A DNA stretch of 64,000 nt from Pseudaeromonas sp038247115 (GTDB taxonomy: Bacteria > Pseudomonadota > Gammaproteobacteria > Enterobacterales > Aeromonadaceae): NCBI GenBank assembly GCA_038247115.1, contig JBBRVG010000004.1:1-64000 (forward strand). Reading direction: 5' to 3'. Numbering within the stretch: the first letter of the stretch is position 1; each line of letters begins with the position of its first letter. The notes beneath the pieces are model-generated. The model was not told the origin of the DNA. It made no database searches and was given only the letters and a program-made list of their open reading frames with translations. The translations under genes and the position numbers were made by a program. This document shows, one piece after another, positions 16,862 through 25,603 of the stretch.

Positions 16862-19800
16862 TCAGGGAGCCAGAGGCAAGATGCGCAGCCCGGCAATATC
16901 GGCGCTGTTCATGGCACCACTGCTGCCGCCATTGCCGCCGAAGGTGGCGTTATGCGCCAGGTAACTCATGTTGAGGAAGTCCGACAGCTCCACCTGATAG
17001 CTACCCGGTTGCAGGGTGACGGCCAGCGGCGTGGAGTAGACCCAGGGGCGCTTGCCATCGACACTGCGGGCGTGGGGCATCTGCACGATACCGGCGTCCA
17101 CCAGTTGCCCGGCACCGTCGGTGATCCGCATCCACTTGACGCCATTGGTCATCCCCAGATTGATAGAGTTGGCCGCGTTGTGGTACTTCAGTGCCAGCGC
17201 AAAACGGCCGCCCTGAGTGACGACAAGGTTTTGGAATTGCAGGCTGTCCTGGGGCGCGCCCCAGTTATCCAGGAAGGGGGCATCCTGGGTGTCGCTGGCC
17301 GGAGTAATCGCCAGATTGCTGCTGACGCGAGCGTCACTGACCGGGATATCCTGCTCACCGGCTTGGTAACACACCGGCTGACTATGGTGGGAACGATTGC
17401 CGCTGGTCGGATAAACCGCCTCGGCCGCGTAGCAGGCGCCCACCGTTACCGCTGCCGGATCGGTCCAGTTCCCCAGCGCCACATTGCTGGCCACCAGCTT
17501 GCCGTCGCGATAGAGGTTGTAACTCACCGTCTGATCGTTACGGCCATCACGGAGCGCAAGCTGCAGATGTCCGTCGGTCAGAGTCACGGCATCAATCACC
17601 GGCTCACGCGGGGCAAACACGGCTGCATCATTCGTGGCGGTCGGTTGCAGATCGCTCAGCCGATGGATACCGGATGCCACCGTCTGGGCGTTATCGAGCG
17701 TCACCACCAGGGTATTACTGTCCCCCAACTCACTCCACAGCAGATCGCTCCCATGCTCGACGCCATTGAGCGTCAGCGCCGTGACCTGATAGGCACCACT
17801 GTCGGCCGCCTTGGCTGGCAAGTTGAGCGTCACATCGATGCGCTTGCCGCGCAGGTGCAGATCCTGCAAGGTCACGCTGTTCGAACTGGCGAACCATTGG
17901 CGGTGCTGGGCTGCCGTCACATAGGGGGCAACATGAATTCCCTGCTCGTTGGGCTGCATGCCGAACAACGAGTTGACCACGGCACCGATATAACCACCCA
18001 CCGACCAGAGCTGACGCTGGGAGTTGATGGCCGGACCCGCCAGTTCCGGATGGTCAAAATCGACCAGGTTCGGCTTGCCGGTGATCCACTCCAGATTCTC
18101 CATGTTCGACAGATTCAACGCCGCACCCTGCATCAGGCTGGCAAATCCGGCATCGAACACCTCGGCGTTATTCACCTGGGCGGCCGCCTTGATGCCATAG
18201 GCGGTCACGAAGGGCCACACTGCCCGATTGTGGTAAATCGCCATGTCCGGCTGCTGCGGGAAGATCACCGGTGCCCCCATGGGGCCATGAGGATAGTGAG
18301 CGACGATCGATGCCGCTTCGCTCTCACTGGCGATGCCGGAGAGGATCACCAGCGACTCACCCAGCCAATCGTATTTGTAGAGCGGTGCATCATCGTAAGC
18401 AACCGCCGTCATGCTGCTATACAGGCCGGTATCGGCCTGCCAGAAACGGCTCTTGATCGCCGCCTTCAAGGCGGTGGCCCACCCGCTGTAACGGTCACCC
18501 CGCAGGCTATCACCGGCGGCATTGGCCAGTTGCGCCGCTTCGGTCAGAGCCAGATAGTGCACCACGTTAGTCGACAGCGACTTGCTGCTGGCCAGAGCGG
18601 CTATGTCTTTGACGATCCAGCTGGCGTAGGTCTGGTCACGCCAATCGAGGAACGATTGCTCGCCCCGATACAGGCCGTCGATGCTGTCATAGGCGGCTAA
18701 CCGATCGTTTTCCAGGGTATTACTCAAGGCTTCCAGCGCCACGGCGGCGAAGTCGGCCCGCTCCGTGTCGGAAGGCAGAGTAGCCAGTACAGCACTGGCC
18801 CCCAGCGCCCAGGTCACACGGTCGGTACTCGCCGGCCAGCTGCCGCCGGTGCCGGTATCCTGCACAATCTGGCGAGCTTCGCCGTCATTACCTGTGCCAG
18901 TCGGTGCCGCCATGCCATCGCGATAGCCGGAGACCTTGAACAGCAGGGAGTTGCGCGCCCGCTGCGGATCCAGCATGGCCAGCCCCAGATGGGTGGCGTA
19001 GGAGAGATCACGAGTCCAGACGTAAGGCCACTTGGCGCCGGTCTGGAAGCAGTCACAGGCGGTCGGCGCGCCACCGTTGTAGTTGTCATCCGAGATCTGG
19101 CTGACACTGTCATCCTTGGTTTCCTGCACCGCCAACGCGAACAGGGCATCAAAGGCAATGCTGCCGGAGCGAACCCGGGGCTGGCCCTCTTGCTCGGTAA
19201 CCGTCACGTAGCTGTTGCCAGGATCGCGCAGATCCTGAGTCGATGATTGGGCGTAACTGCGCAGCGGATCGGTCAGCTTGGCCACCGAGAAGATCGCCTG
19301 CTCTTCCCGGACCCCAGTCACCGGATAACTCAGAGTCTGGCTGGCTTCGTGCCCTGCATGGGGATCTATGGTCACATCATCGCCCCCCGTGGTTTTGACG
19401 ATTTTCAGCACCGGATGTCCCGGATCGGCCGAAGCATCCAGCGTCACGCGATAGAAGCCGCTCTCGGTGATCTGTAACGCCGAATTGGCACCGTTGTCGC
19501 CCGTATCCAAGGGATAAGCGGTATCCAGATCGGCGGTGGTCACAGTATCCAGATTGATGGTGAAGGCATGATCCCAACCGGAATTGGCGATCTTGAACTC
19601 CTGCCGTCCCGGAGTGAATTGAGTGGTGATGGCGTAGATGCCATCGCCCTGATAGGTCAGCGGATAGGAGGTTCCCCAGCCATTGAAACCGCCGCGCAGG
19701 TAGAGACCATAGCTAATGGGCGGTACATCCAGGACGAATGACAGTACCGGATGGGCCGGATCCTTGGCATCCAGCTCAAAGTCATAGCGGCCCTCATTTT

Positions 19801-20188
19801 CTACCGCCAGCACCATATTGGCACCACCTTCCCCAGTTGTGAGGGCCACGGGAGTGTCCGGGATAATACGGGTTTCATTTTCCAGATCGGCGGTGAAGGT
19901 GGTCGCCAGAGCCCAATCGGGATCGGCCACCTTGAAGGCCGACAAACTCTGCTTGAACAGCACGTTATCCAGATGATAGCTGCCATCCCGGTAGTTGAAC
20001 TTGTACCCCTCCTGTGCCGACCAACTGCTGAATTCGCCTTTGAGGTAGAGATCCACCGCGTAGGGGGCTGTCGGTTCAACCGGTTTCTCCGGATCCACGG
20101 GAGACGAGTCGTTTGAATCGTTACATCCGGCTAGCGTCAATCCAGCCAGACACAGCGACAACACAGATAATGGAAAACGATGGGACAT
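16862..20188 (-). CDS. Lipoprotein six-hairpin glycosidase with two binding-like modules
   Basis: About 1108 residues from ATG 20188 (GGAG upstream; an ATG at 20218 is less supported). The lipobox LTLAGC gives Cys22. Two modules (~38-150, ~155-265) carry LYLKGEFSSW / LYLRGGFNGW, FKVADPDW / FKIANSGW and GANM-L / GANSAL, homologous in layout to those of the neighbouring lipoprotein. The core (~290-730) is a six-hairpin toroid with VWTRDLSYATHLGLAML and DCF near ~375-400. C-terminal beta-rich domains follow. Family assignment is uncertain (GH15/GH133/rhamnosidase-like clan). Alpha-glucan or related oligosaccharide hydrolysis at the cell surface is inferred from the shared modules. It is divergent from a LysR gene. 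Confidence 0.72.
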   Translation of the reverse strand: MSHRFPLSVLSLCLAGLTLAGCNDSNDSSPVDPEKPVEPTAPYAVDLYLKGEFSSWSAQEGYKFNYRDGSYHLDNVLFKQSLSAFKVADPDWALATTFTADLENETRIIPDTPVALTTGEGGANMVLAVENEGRYDFELDAKDPAHPVLSFVLDVPPISYGLYLRGGFNGWGTSYPLTYQGDGIYAITTQFTPGRQEFKIANSGWDHAFTINLDTVTTADLDTAYPLDTGDNGANSALQITESGFYRVTLDASADPGHPVLKIVKTTGGDDVTIDPHAGHEASQTLSYPVTGVREEQAIFSVAKLTDPLRSYAQSSTQDLRDPGNSYVTVTEQEGQPRVRSGSIAFDALFALAVQETKDDSVSQISDDNYNGGAPTACDCFQTGAKWPYVWTRDLSYATHLGLAMLDPQRARNSLLFKVSGYRDGMAAPTGTGNDGEARQIVQDTGTGGSWPASTDRVTWALGASAVLATLPSDTERADFAAVALEALSNTLENDRLAAYDSIDGLYRGEQSFLDWRDQTYASWIVKDIAALASSKSLSTNVVHYLALTEAAQLANAAGDSLRGDRYSGWATALKAAIKSRFWQADTGLYSSMTAVAYDDAPLYKYDWLGESLVILSGIASESEAASIVAHYPHGPMGAPVIFPQQPDMAIYHNRAVWPFVTAYGIKAAAQVNNAEVFDAGFASLMQGAALNLSNMENLEWITGKPNLVDFDHPELAGPAINSQRQLWSVGGYIGAVVNSLFGMQPNEQGIHVAPYVTAAQHRQWFASSNSVTLQDLHLRGKRIDVTLNLPAKAADSGAYQVTALTLNGVEHGSDLLWSELGDSNTLVVTLDNAQTVASGIHRLSDLQPTATNDAAVFAPREPVIDAVTLTDGHLQLALRDGRNDQTVSYNLYRDGKLVASNVALGNWTDPAAVTVGACYAAEAVYPTSGNRSHHSQPVCYQAGEQDIPVSDARVSSNLAITPASDTQDAPFLDNWGAPQDSLQFQNLVVTQGGRFALALKYHNAANSINLGMTNGVKWMRITDGAGQLVDAGIVQMPHARSVDGKRPWVYSTPLAVTLQPGSYQVELSDFLNMSYLAHNATFGGNGGSSGAMNSADIAGLRILPLAP

Positions 20189-20400
20189 GGATAGCTCCTG
20201 ATGATCAGCCAATAACAAGGCACTGGGGATAGCGGTACGGAATCAAAAGGGGATCTGCGGCCACAGCCGCAAGATGTGCAGTCCATATCCAGAACGAGAC
20301 AAGGAAGTGAAGAGGACAGCACCCAGGATATCCGCTTGCTTTGGTGGCGGACTGTATCGAGAGAGTCCATTTTCTGATAATGCAATTGCCCGACACGGCG

Positions 20401-20415
20401 ATAGATAAAATCTAT
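20401..20415. promoter_or_regulatory. Candidate LysR-type box
   Basis: ATAGAT-AAA-ATCTAT is a perfect inverted repeat containing T-N11-A. It lies in the 20219-20542 gap between the divergent lipoprotein and LysR genes; nothing else is recognisable in that gap. Confidence 0.5.
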
Positions 20416-20542
20416 AGCCGAGAGGCATCCCGTGACCGCACGCAAAGAAATGCCGCAAATAGCTCGGTTTCCCATGTTGCAAAATGCGATCAACCCAACT
20501 TTTTATACTTTTATGCAGCTTAATTGCTCAAGCGTGTTCTGA

Positions 20543-21544
20543 TTGACACTGCAGAGCCAGACTCCTATCGTGCCTTCCATCGATAAACCCAATGACCATG
20601 GCATCTCCATCGTGGATAAATTGCTGCAACAGTTTCTCGAGGTCGCGACCAGCAAAAATCTCAGTCAGGCGGCGAAACGCCTGTTTATCAGCCAACCCAC
20701 GCTGACCCACAATATGCAACGGCTGGAGGCCTCTCTCGGCATAGAGCTGTTTACTCGTTCATCAACCGGCATAACCCTGACCGAGAGTGGCGTGTTGTTG
20801 CAGGACCAGGCCCGCATCATGCAGCGCATCTACGAGCAAACGCTGCACAAGCTGGAATTCATCAAGAAACGGAGTGAGCGCGGCTTGCGTATCGGCTCGG
20901 GTCACGCCTGGTGGCACCCGCTATTGCGCCATGTCTTGCAGCAGTACCGTCAGACCCATAGCGCCGCATCCTTGAATGTGGATCTGGGCAACCACCTGCG
21001 CCTGCTGGATATGCTGCTCAACGGCGATATCGATCTGTTCATCGGTCACGAGATCCATGGGCTGACCCATAAATCCGGCCTGTTGTTTGTGCCGCTATTT
21101 TTATCCAACGACGATGTCTTCGTGCGCCAAGGACATCCATTGCTCGGTAAACCCTGTCGGCACAGTGATCTGCTGAATTACCCCAGCCTGCTGGTGACGC
21201 CGGACGAGAATCGCTATCTGCACCTGGTCGATGACCTGCAACCCAAGCAGCAACAACGCAGCATGCTGCAACTCAACGAGAAGATTATCTACACCAGCAA
21301 CTCGATCATGGTGAGCCTCGACATCATCCGCGACACCAATGCCGTCATGCCTTATCCGCGCTGTATGGGTGATTATTTCCGTGGTTTCGGGATCCAGGCT
21401 CTGGAGATGGTAGAGCGCTATAACAAGGGCATAGTCGGTATTTATCTCCCCGGAGAAACCGCAGATGACCCCCACATAGCCCAGATACTGACCCTGATCC
21501 GCGATCAGGTGAATCGTCAATCTTCGCTGGTGGCCACCTTCTGA
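20543..21544 (+). CDS. LysR-family transcriptional regulator
   Basis: About 330 residues. The N-terminal winged HTH (LLQQFLEVATSKNLSQAAKR, LFISQPTLTHNMQRLEASLG) is followed by LysR substrate-binding lobes (LRIGSGHAWWHPLLRHVLQ...DIDLFIGHE). No good ATG exists: the frame begins with TTG 20543, and GTG 20570 is the better internal candidate; neither has a clear ribosome site. It is divergent from the six-hairpin lipoprotein gene, which it may regulate through the ATAGAT palindrome. The effector is unknown. Confidence 0.88.
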   Translation: MTLQSQTPIVPSIDKPNDHGISIVDKLLQQFLEVATSKNLSQAAKRLFISQPTLTHNMQRLEASLGIELFTRSSTGITLTESGVLLQDQARIMQRIYEQTLHKLEFIKKRSERGLRIGSGHAWWHPLLRHVLQQYRQTHSAASLNVDLGNHLRLLDMLLNGDIDLFIGHEIHGLTHKSGLLFVPLFLSNDDVFVRQGHPLLGKPCRHSDLLNYPSLLVTPDENRYLHLVDDLQPKQQQRSMLQLNEKIIYTSNSIMVSLDIIRDTNAVMPYPRCMGDYFRGFGIQALEMVERYNKGIVGIYLPGETADDPHIAQILTLIRDQVNRQSSLVATF

Positions 21545-21699
21545 ACCCAGGATAAGAGTCTCAGGTAGGGACGACATGGATAGTCCACACCAGAGCGAAA
21601 GCAGGCTCGTCCTAAGTGAGGGATGGTCGCTAACCGGCCGTTCATTCCGGCGTTCCGGGCCTATACTCGAAGCATCCGTTACCTCTATCAGGCTCTCGT

Positions 21700-22170
21700 A
21701 TGGTCACCAAAGCACACGGTCACTCGACGGTCCACTGGTTGGGCAATGTCTGTATCTCCATTCTCGATGGCGCCTTCAATCAGCAGGGGGCCGCCGACTG
21801 GAGCGAGCAACTGCAACAGACCTGGCAGCAACAAGGCCAACCCACGCACTGGGCTCATGTGGTGGATATGGAGGGTTGGCTCGGTCGCACTCCCGAATCA
21901 ACCGAACTGATGCGAGAAGGAATCGCCTGGGCGGAAAGCCATGGCCTGCGCTGTACTGTACTGGTCATGGCTCAGGGTGCGAAAAATATCTTCTTGAAGA
22001 TCAATCAGGCCACAAATCCGGTGATAGCCAAGGATGCGGATGTCACCATCTGCGAGAATCACAAGCAGGCGATCGAGCTACTGCACCAGCGGGGATTTAT
22101 CCTCAACCTGCTGCAATTGTCATCACGCAAGCGCATTCGCCATACCACCAGCAAACCCCACCACCAGTGA
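21700..22170 (+). CDS. STAS/SpoIIAA-like hypothetical protein (paralogue of 10947-11390)
   Basis: 156 residues starting MVTKAHGHSTVHWLGNVCIS. Predicted mixed alpha/beta: AHVVDMEGWLGRTPEST, RCTVLVMAQGAKNIFLKIN, VTICENHKQAIELLHQRGF. Secondary-structure order and several positions parallel the 147-aa protein at 10947. A longer frame at 21576-22178 overlaps on the same strand but has no recognisable pattern and was rejected. No signal peptide. Function unknown. The 22171-22394 gap downstream shows nothing I can name. Confidence 0.65.
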   Translation: MVTKAHGHSTVHWLGNVCISILDGAFNQQGAADWSEQLQQTWQQQGQPTHWAHVVDMEGWLGRTPESTELMREGIAWAESHGLRCTVLVMAQGAKNIFLKINQATNPVIAKDADVTICENHKQAIELLHQRGFILNLLQLSSRKRIRHTTSKPHHQ

Positions 22171-22394
22171 ACAGCTAGTCCTTCAGCTGGAGTTAAGTAG
22201 AAACACCGCCTCGGTGCAATCTTACTGACCGAGCATAGACGGGCCTAAACTAGCGCCACATTCACAGCATGGAAGGGCTACGTTCGAATACCAATATTTG
22301 TTACCATCGCGGCGGCCAGTGAGGCCACTGGCGATAAATAATCATGTTTTATATCAATAACAAATAACCCTCATGTTTGTCAGGAGAGACACGG

Positions 22395-23579
22395 ATGCAT
22401 GCAATACGCCCCCTCATCAGCGCCCTGTTGATGTCAGTCACCATGGCGGCTCAAGCTGCCACCCCGGTCAACCTGCAGATTTTAAGCGCCACGGTTAAAG
22501 ATCAGAAAATTGCCGGGGCCAGCCTGATACTGCAAAGAAACGGCGAGCAGGCCGTCAGTGCCATCACCGATGCCCAGGGTCAGGCCAGCCTGAACGCCAG
22601 TTTTGCCGACGATGCCTCCAGCCTGCTGATCATCAAGAAGCCGGGGTTTTCCAATTTGGTGGTGAAGTGTCCCTGCGCCGGTATGACCTACGCGATAAGC
22701 CCGGTGATGACCAACCTGGATGGCCTGCGCATTGTATTGAACTGGGGTGAAACTCCCGAGGATCTGGATTCCCATCTGGTATTCCCTGGCAACCATGTCT
22801 ACTTCTCGCAAAAGGAGGGTACCGATGCCAATCTGGATGTCGATGACACCGATAGTTATGGTCCGGAGACCATCACAGTCGAGAGCAAGCACAGCGGCGA
22901 ACGCTATGTCTATGCGGTACATAACTTCAGCCATCGCCAGGATATTCAGGACAGCACCCTGTCCAACTCCAACGCCAAGGTATTTGTCTATGTCGGCCAG
23001 ACGCTGATCAAGACTTACTATGTGCCCAAGAATCAACCCGGCAATCTGTGGACCGTCTTCGCCGTCAACGAACAGGGCGAGTTCCAGGAGTTCAACACCC
23101 TTCAGGATGTTGCCAGTGAAGATCACCTGCAAACGGCTGAGTTCCAGGGAATCATCGATCAGAGTCAGGTGCGTGTCGAAAACTACAGCCAGGATGCCCT
23201 GAATCAAGCCAAGCATCTGAATACCCAGGGCGAAGCCGCCTACCACGCGGGGAACCTGGACGGCGCCATAGCCCTGTATCAGCAGGCGATCGAAATCGAC
23301 GGCAACTATGGGCAGGCCTACAGCAACCTGGGGCTGGCATTCCAGAAGGCTGGCCGCGTCGCCGAAGCCATGTGGGCTAATCGCAAAGCCATAGCCCTGG
23401 CCAGTGGTAGCAAGGCGGCCACGATTCGCGCCAGCTCCCACTACAACAATGCCCGCATCTATGAGGCAGCCCAGCAGTGGAACGATGCCCTGCGCGAGTT
23501 CCGGGCCGCCAAGGCCGAAAAAGCCAACCCAGCTTATGACAAGGGCATCAAACGGATGCAACAGCAAGGGGCCCAGTAA
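22395..23579 (+). CDS. Exported DUF2135 plus TPR protein
   Basis: 394 residues from ATG 22395 (AGGAGA 9 bp upstream). A signal peptide is cleaved after AQA (~residue 22). An N-terminal carboxypeptidase-regulatory-like beta domain (~25-110) is followed by a DUF2135/YfaP-like domain (~115-220: RIVLNWGETPEDLDSHL, YAVHNFS, VYVGQTLIKTYYVP). C-terminal TPR repeats span ~270-390 (NTQGEAAYHAGNLDGAIALY, YSNLGLAFQKAGRVAEAM). It directly abuts the deacetylase gene (TAA then ATG). A role in handling a surface or periplasmic polysaccharide is inferred from context only. Confidence 0.8.
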   Translation: MHAIRPLISALLMSVTMAAQAATPVNLQILSATVKDQKIAGASLILQRNGEQAVSAITDAQGQASLNASFADDASSLLIIKKPGFSNLVVKCPCAGMTYAISPVMTNLDGLRIVLNWGETPEDLDSHLVFPGNHVYFSQKEGTDANLDVDDTDSYGPETITVESKHSGERYVYAVHNFSHRQDIQDSTLSNSNAKVFVYVGQTLIKTYYVPKNQPGNLWTVFAVNEQGEFQEFNTLQDVASEDHLQTAEFQGIIDQSQVRVENYSQDALNQAKHLNTQGEAAYHAGNLDGAIALYQQAIEIDGNYGQAYSNLGLAFQKAGRVAEAMWANRKAIALASGSKAATIRASSHYNNARIYEAAQQWNDALREFRAAKAEKANPAYDKGIKRMQQQGAQ

Positions 23580-24710
23580 ATGGCGCCCCGCTGGCGCACC
23601 TGGTTGTTGCTAATCCCTGCCGTCATGGCAGGGTTAGCCCACGCCGCCGGACCGGCAACCGTGGCCACGGGGCATCGTCTGTTATGGCCAGCCCCGGTCG
23701 CCACGACCCACGGATTTGACCAGGCCTCCCGCGCCGCACTGAGCGTCTATCGCCAGACTCTGCTGGGCTGGTCCAGTCAAAGCGATGCCCAGTTGCAAGA
23801 GTTGGTGCGCACCAGAAGCCTGAATCGGGCCTCCGTCGATCAATGGTTACAACGTGAACTGGCGGAGGTACAAGCCAACTGGCTACACGCTGCCGCCGAC
23901 TGTCCGCAGGCCAAACCGGATGACTGGAGCTGTGATCCGGCTTGGGTAACTGCCCGGGCGACCCGGTTGCCATCAGCGTTCAGCGATTGGTATCGGGATA
24001 TGCAGGATTATTCCCGCGCTTACCAGCTGGAACAACTGCGTCTGGCCGCCCTGTTTCCCAAAATCAGCAGCGAAATAGCGCGCTTCAACGCCCAAGAAAA
24101 CACAGGCAGCGAGCTGCCAGATCGGCAGTTCCTGCTGAGTTTTGATGATGGCCCCAGCGCCGTTGGTGGCCACAGCGACCAAACCCTGATGATGCTGCAA
24201 CAGCACCAGAAATCGGCCCTGTTCTTCATGCTCGGCAGCCGCTTGCATGAACGGCGACAGCAGGATGGTGCAGAGGCGTTGCAACAGCGCTATCAGGGCC
24301 AGTGTCTGGCCTCCCACGGTTGGGAACATCAGTCCCATGCCAAGTGGCCGCAGTGGCAAGAGTCGGTGCTGCACACCCGGCAACTGCTGGCCGAGACCTT
24401 TCATCCCAACCAGCTGATGCCCTTGTTCCGCCCCCCTTACGGACAACGCGCGGCAGATAGCGGCAGCTTCTTTGCCCAGCAGGGTATCAGGGTCACGCTG
24501 TGGGGGCTGGACTCGCAGGACTGGAATACGCATCTGAGTGATGAGGCGGTCCTGAACCGCATGCGCATCCTGATGCTAATCAAGCGTCACGGAATACTGC
24601 TATTCCATGATGTTCACCCCAAAGCCGCGCAGGTGTTGCCAGCCTTATTCACGGAACTGGGTACTGGGGTGCAGTGGTTGCCGTGTCACACCGACATAAC
24701 CCGGCGCTAG
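23580..24710 (+). CDS. Secreted polysaccharide deacetylase (NodB domain)
   Basis: 376 residues with a signal peptide (cut after AHA, ~22) and a helical N-terminal region (~30-180). The NodB domain spans ~185-365 with all catalytic motifs: LLSFDDGPS (base and metal Asp), HGWEHQSH (metal His pair), RPPYG, WGLDSQDW and LFHDVHP (acid His). It should remove acyl groups from a carbohydrate, probably an N-acetylated exopolysaccharide or peptidoglycan. It follows the DUF2135-TPR gene with no gap, so they form an operon. Confidence 0.88.
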   Translation: MAPRWRTWLLLIPAVMAGLAHAAGPATVATGHRLLWPAPVATTHGFDQASRAALSVYRQTLLGWSSQSDAQLQELVRTRSLNRASVDQWLQRELAEVQANWLHAAADCPQAKPDDWSCDPAWVTARATRLPSAFSDWYRDMQDYSRAYQLEQLRLAALFPKISSEIARFNAQENTGSELPDRQFLLSFDDGPSAVGGHSDQTLMMLQQHQKSALFFMLGSRLHERRQQDGAEALQQRYQGQCLASHGWEHQSHAKWPQWQESVLHTRQLLAETFHPNQLMPLFRPPYGQRAADSGSFFAQQGIRVTLWGLDSQDWNTHLSDEAVLNRMRILMLIKRHGILLFHDVHPKAAQVLPALFTELGTGVQWLPCHTDITRR

Positions 24711-24723
24711 CCGGGCTTATGTC
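24693..24723 (+). terminator. Hairpin overlapping the deacetylase stop codon
   Basis: Arms GACATAA+CCCGGC and GCCGGG+C+TTATGTC (13 pairs, one bulged C, GCTA loop) surround the TAG at 24708-24710. There is no clear T-run; it probably ends or stabilises the transcript between convergent operons. Confidence 0.55.
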
Positions 24724-24829
24724 TGGATCGCCGCATAAAATCAGGGCGCTAATGCCAGTCAGTTAGCGAAGGAGAGATAGCCTTTTGAGCCAACCGTTGG
24801 CGGCAGGGATGCCGCCATCCGCGAAGCAC

Positions 24830-25603
24830 TCACCCTCGATTCAACAGAAACACCACCTCGCCGCGATAGTTAGGCTGAGCGGCAAATTCCTGCTGCCAGC
24901 GCAGTTGCCACTCGCCCCCCTGCACCAGCCCCAACTTGAAGGGCAGAGTCAGCCGCTTGAGGGCGGGCAGGTACTGTTCATAGTGATCCACGGTGGTCCG
25001 GCCGCGATAGGTCTGTACCACCAGCTCATCCACCACGCCGCTCAGGCCATTGAGGGTGGTGACATCGCCATTGGCGCCCCAATCCAGCAGGCCGGTAATG
25101 CCCAGCTGACAATCGGCGGGCAACTGCTGCCGCAACCCACGCAAGAAGTCGGCATAGCCGGCCAGCTTGGGCGTGGCGGCATCAAAATCAATCTGAATGC
25201 CGATCACCCGATTGCCTTTGGCCTGCCAGGCGGCGCGCTGACGCAACAGATCCCGTACCACACCCGGTTGCCAATCCAGGGTCGCGACCCGATAGCTGAG
25301 CCAGAGTTCCGGCACCTTGAGGGGGGAAGGCGGCAGCCCTTGCGGCTGCAAGCGCACCCCATCCCCGTGCTGGCTGATATGCCCCTGCAGCAGATAGAGC
25401 CGCTGCGCCTGGTGCAGCACCGGCTGTGGCTTGACCGCGGCCCACAGCCAGAACTGGCGATAGAGCGCCGCGTCGACCCGAACCGGGTGATCCGTCGCTG
25501 GCGAAACCACAACTGGAGAGGAGGCATCGGCCGCCAGCCAACCCCACAGCCCGACCATCAGGCAGCCCAGTACCAGCAGCCCGACTGCGCTACCGCGACT
25601 CAC
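24830..25603 (-). CDS. DUF3142 family protein
   Basis: 257 residues with one N-terminal membrane segment or uncleaved signal (SAVGLLVLGCLMVGLWGWLA). The body has TIM-barrel-like strands: VIGIQIDFDAATPKLAGYADFL, LGITGLLDWG, VDELVVQTYRGRTTVDHY, FKLGLVQGGEW. This matches DUF3142, a predicted glycoside-hydrolase-like fold with an acidic QIDFD strand. Its ATG overlaps the stop of the 715-aa gene upstream (25600-25603). Substrate unknown. Confidence 0.72.
   Translation of the reverse strand: MSRGSAVGLLVLGCLMVGLWGWLAADASSPVVVSPATDHPVRVDAALYRQFWLWAAVKPQPVLHQAQRLYLLQGHISQHGDGVRLQPQGLPPSPLKVPELWLSYRVATLDWQPGVVRDLLRQRAAWQAKGNRVIGIQIDFDAATPKLAGYADFLRGLRQQLPADCQLGITGLLDWGANGDVTTLNGLSGVVDELVVQTYRGRTTVDHYEQYLPALKRLTLPFKLGLVQGGEWQLRWQQEFAAQPNYRGEVVFLLNRG

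Noticed and set aside
16817..18700. 627-codon open frame antisense to the lipoprotein glycosidase
   Set aside because: Low-complexity Arg/His/Gln-rich translation typical of GC-rich shadow frames; the minus-strand gene has a lipobox, domains and terminator.
21576..22178. 200-codon frame overlapping the STAS-like gene
   Set aside because: No recognisable fold pattern; the 156-codon frame at 21700 shows a paralogue pattern.
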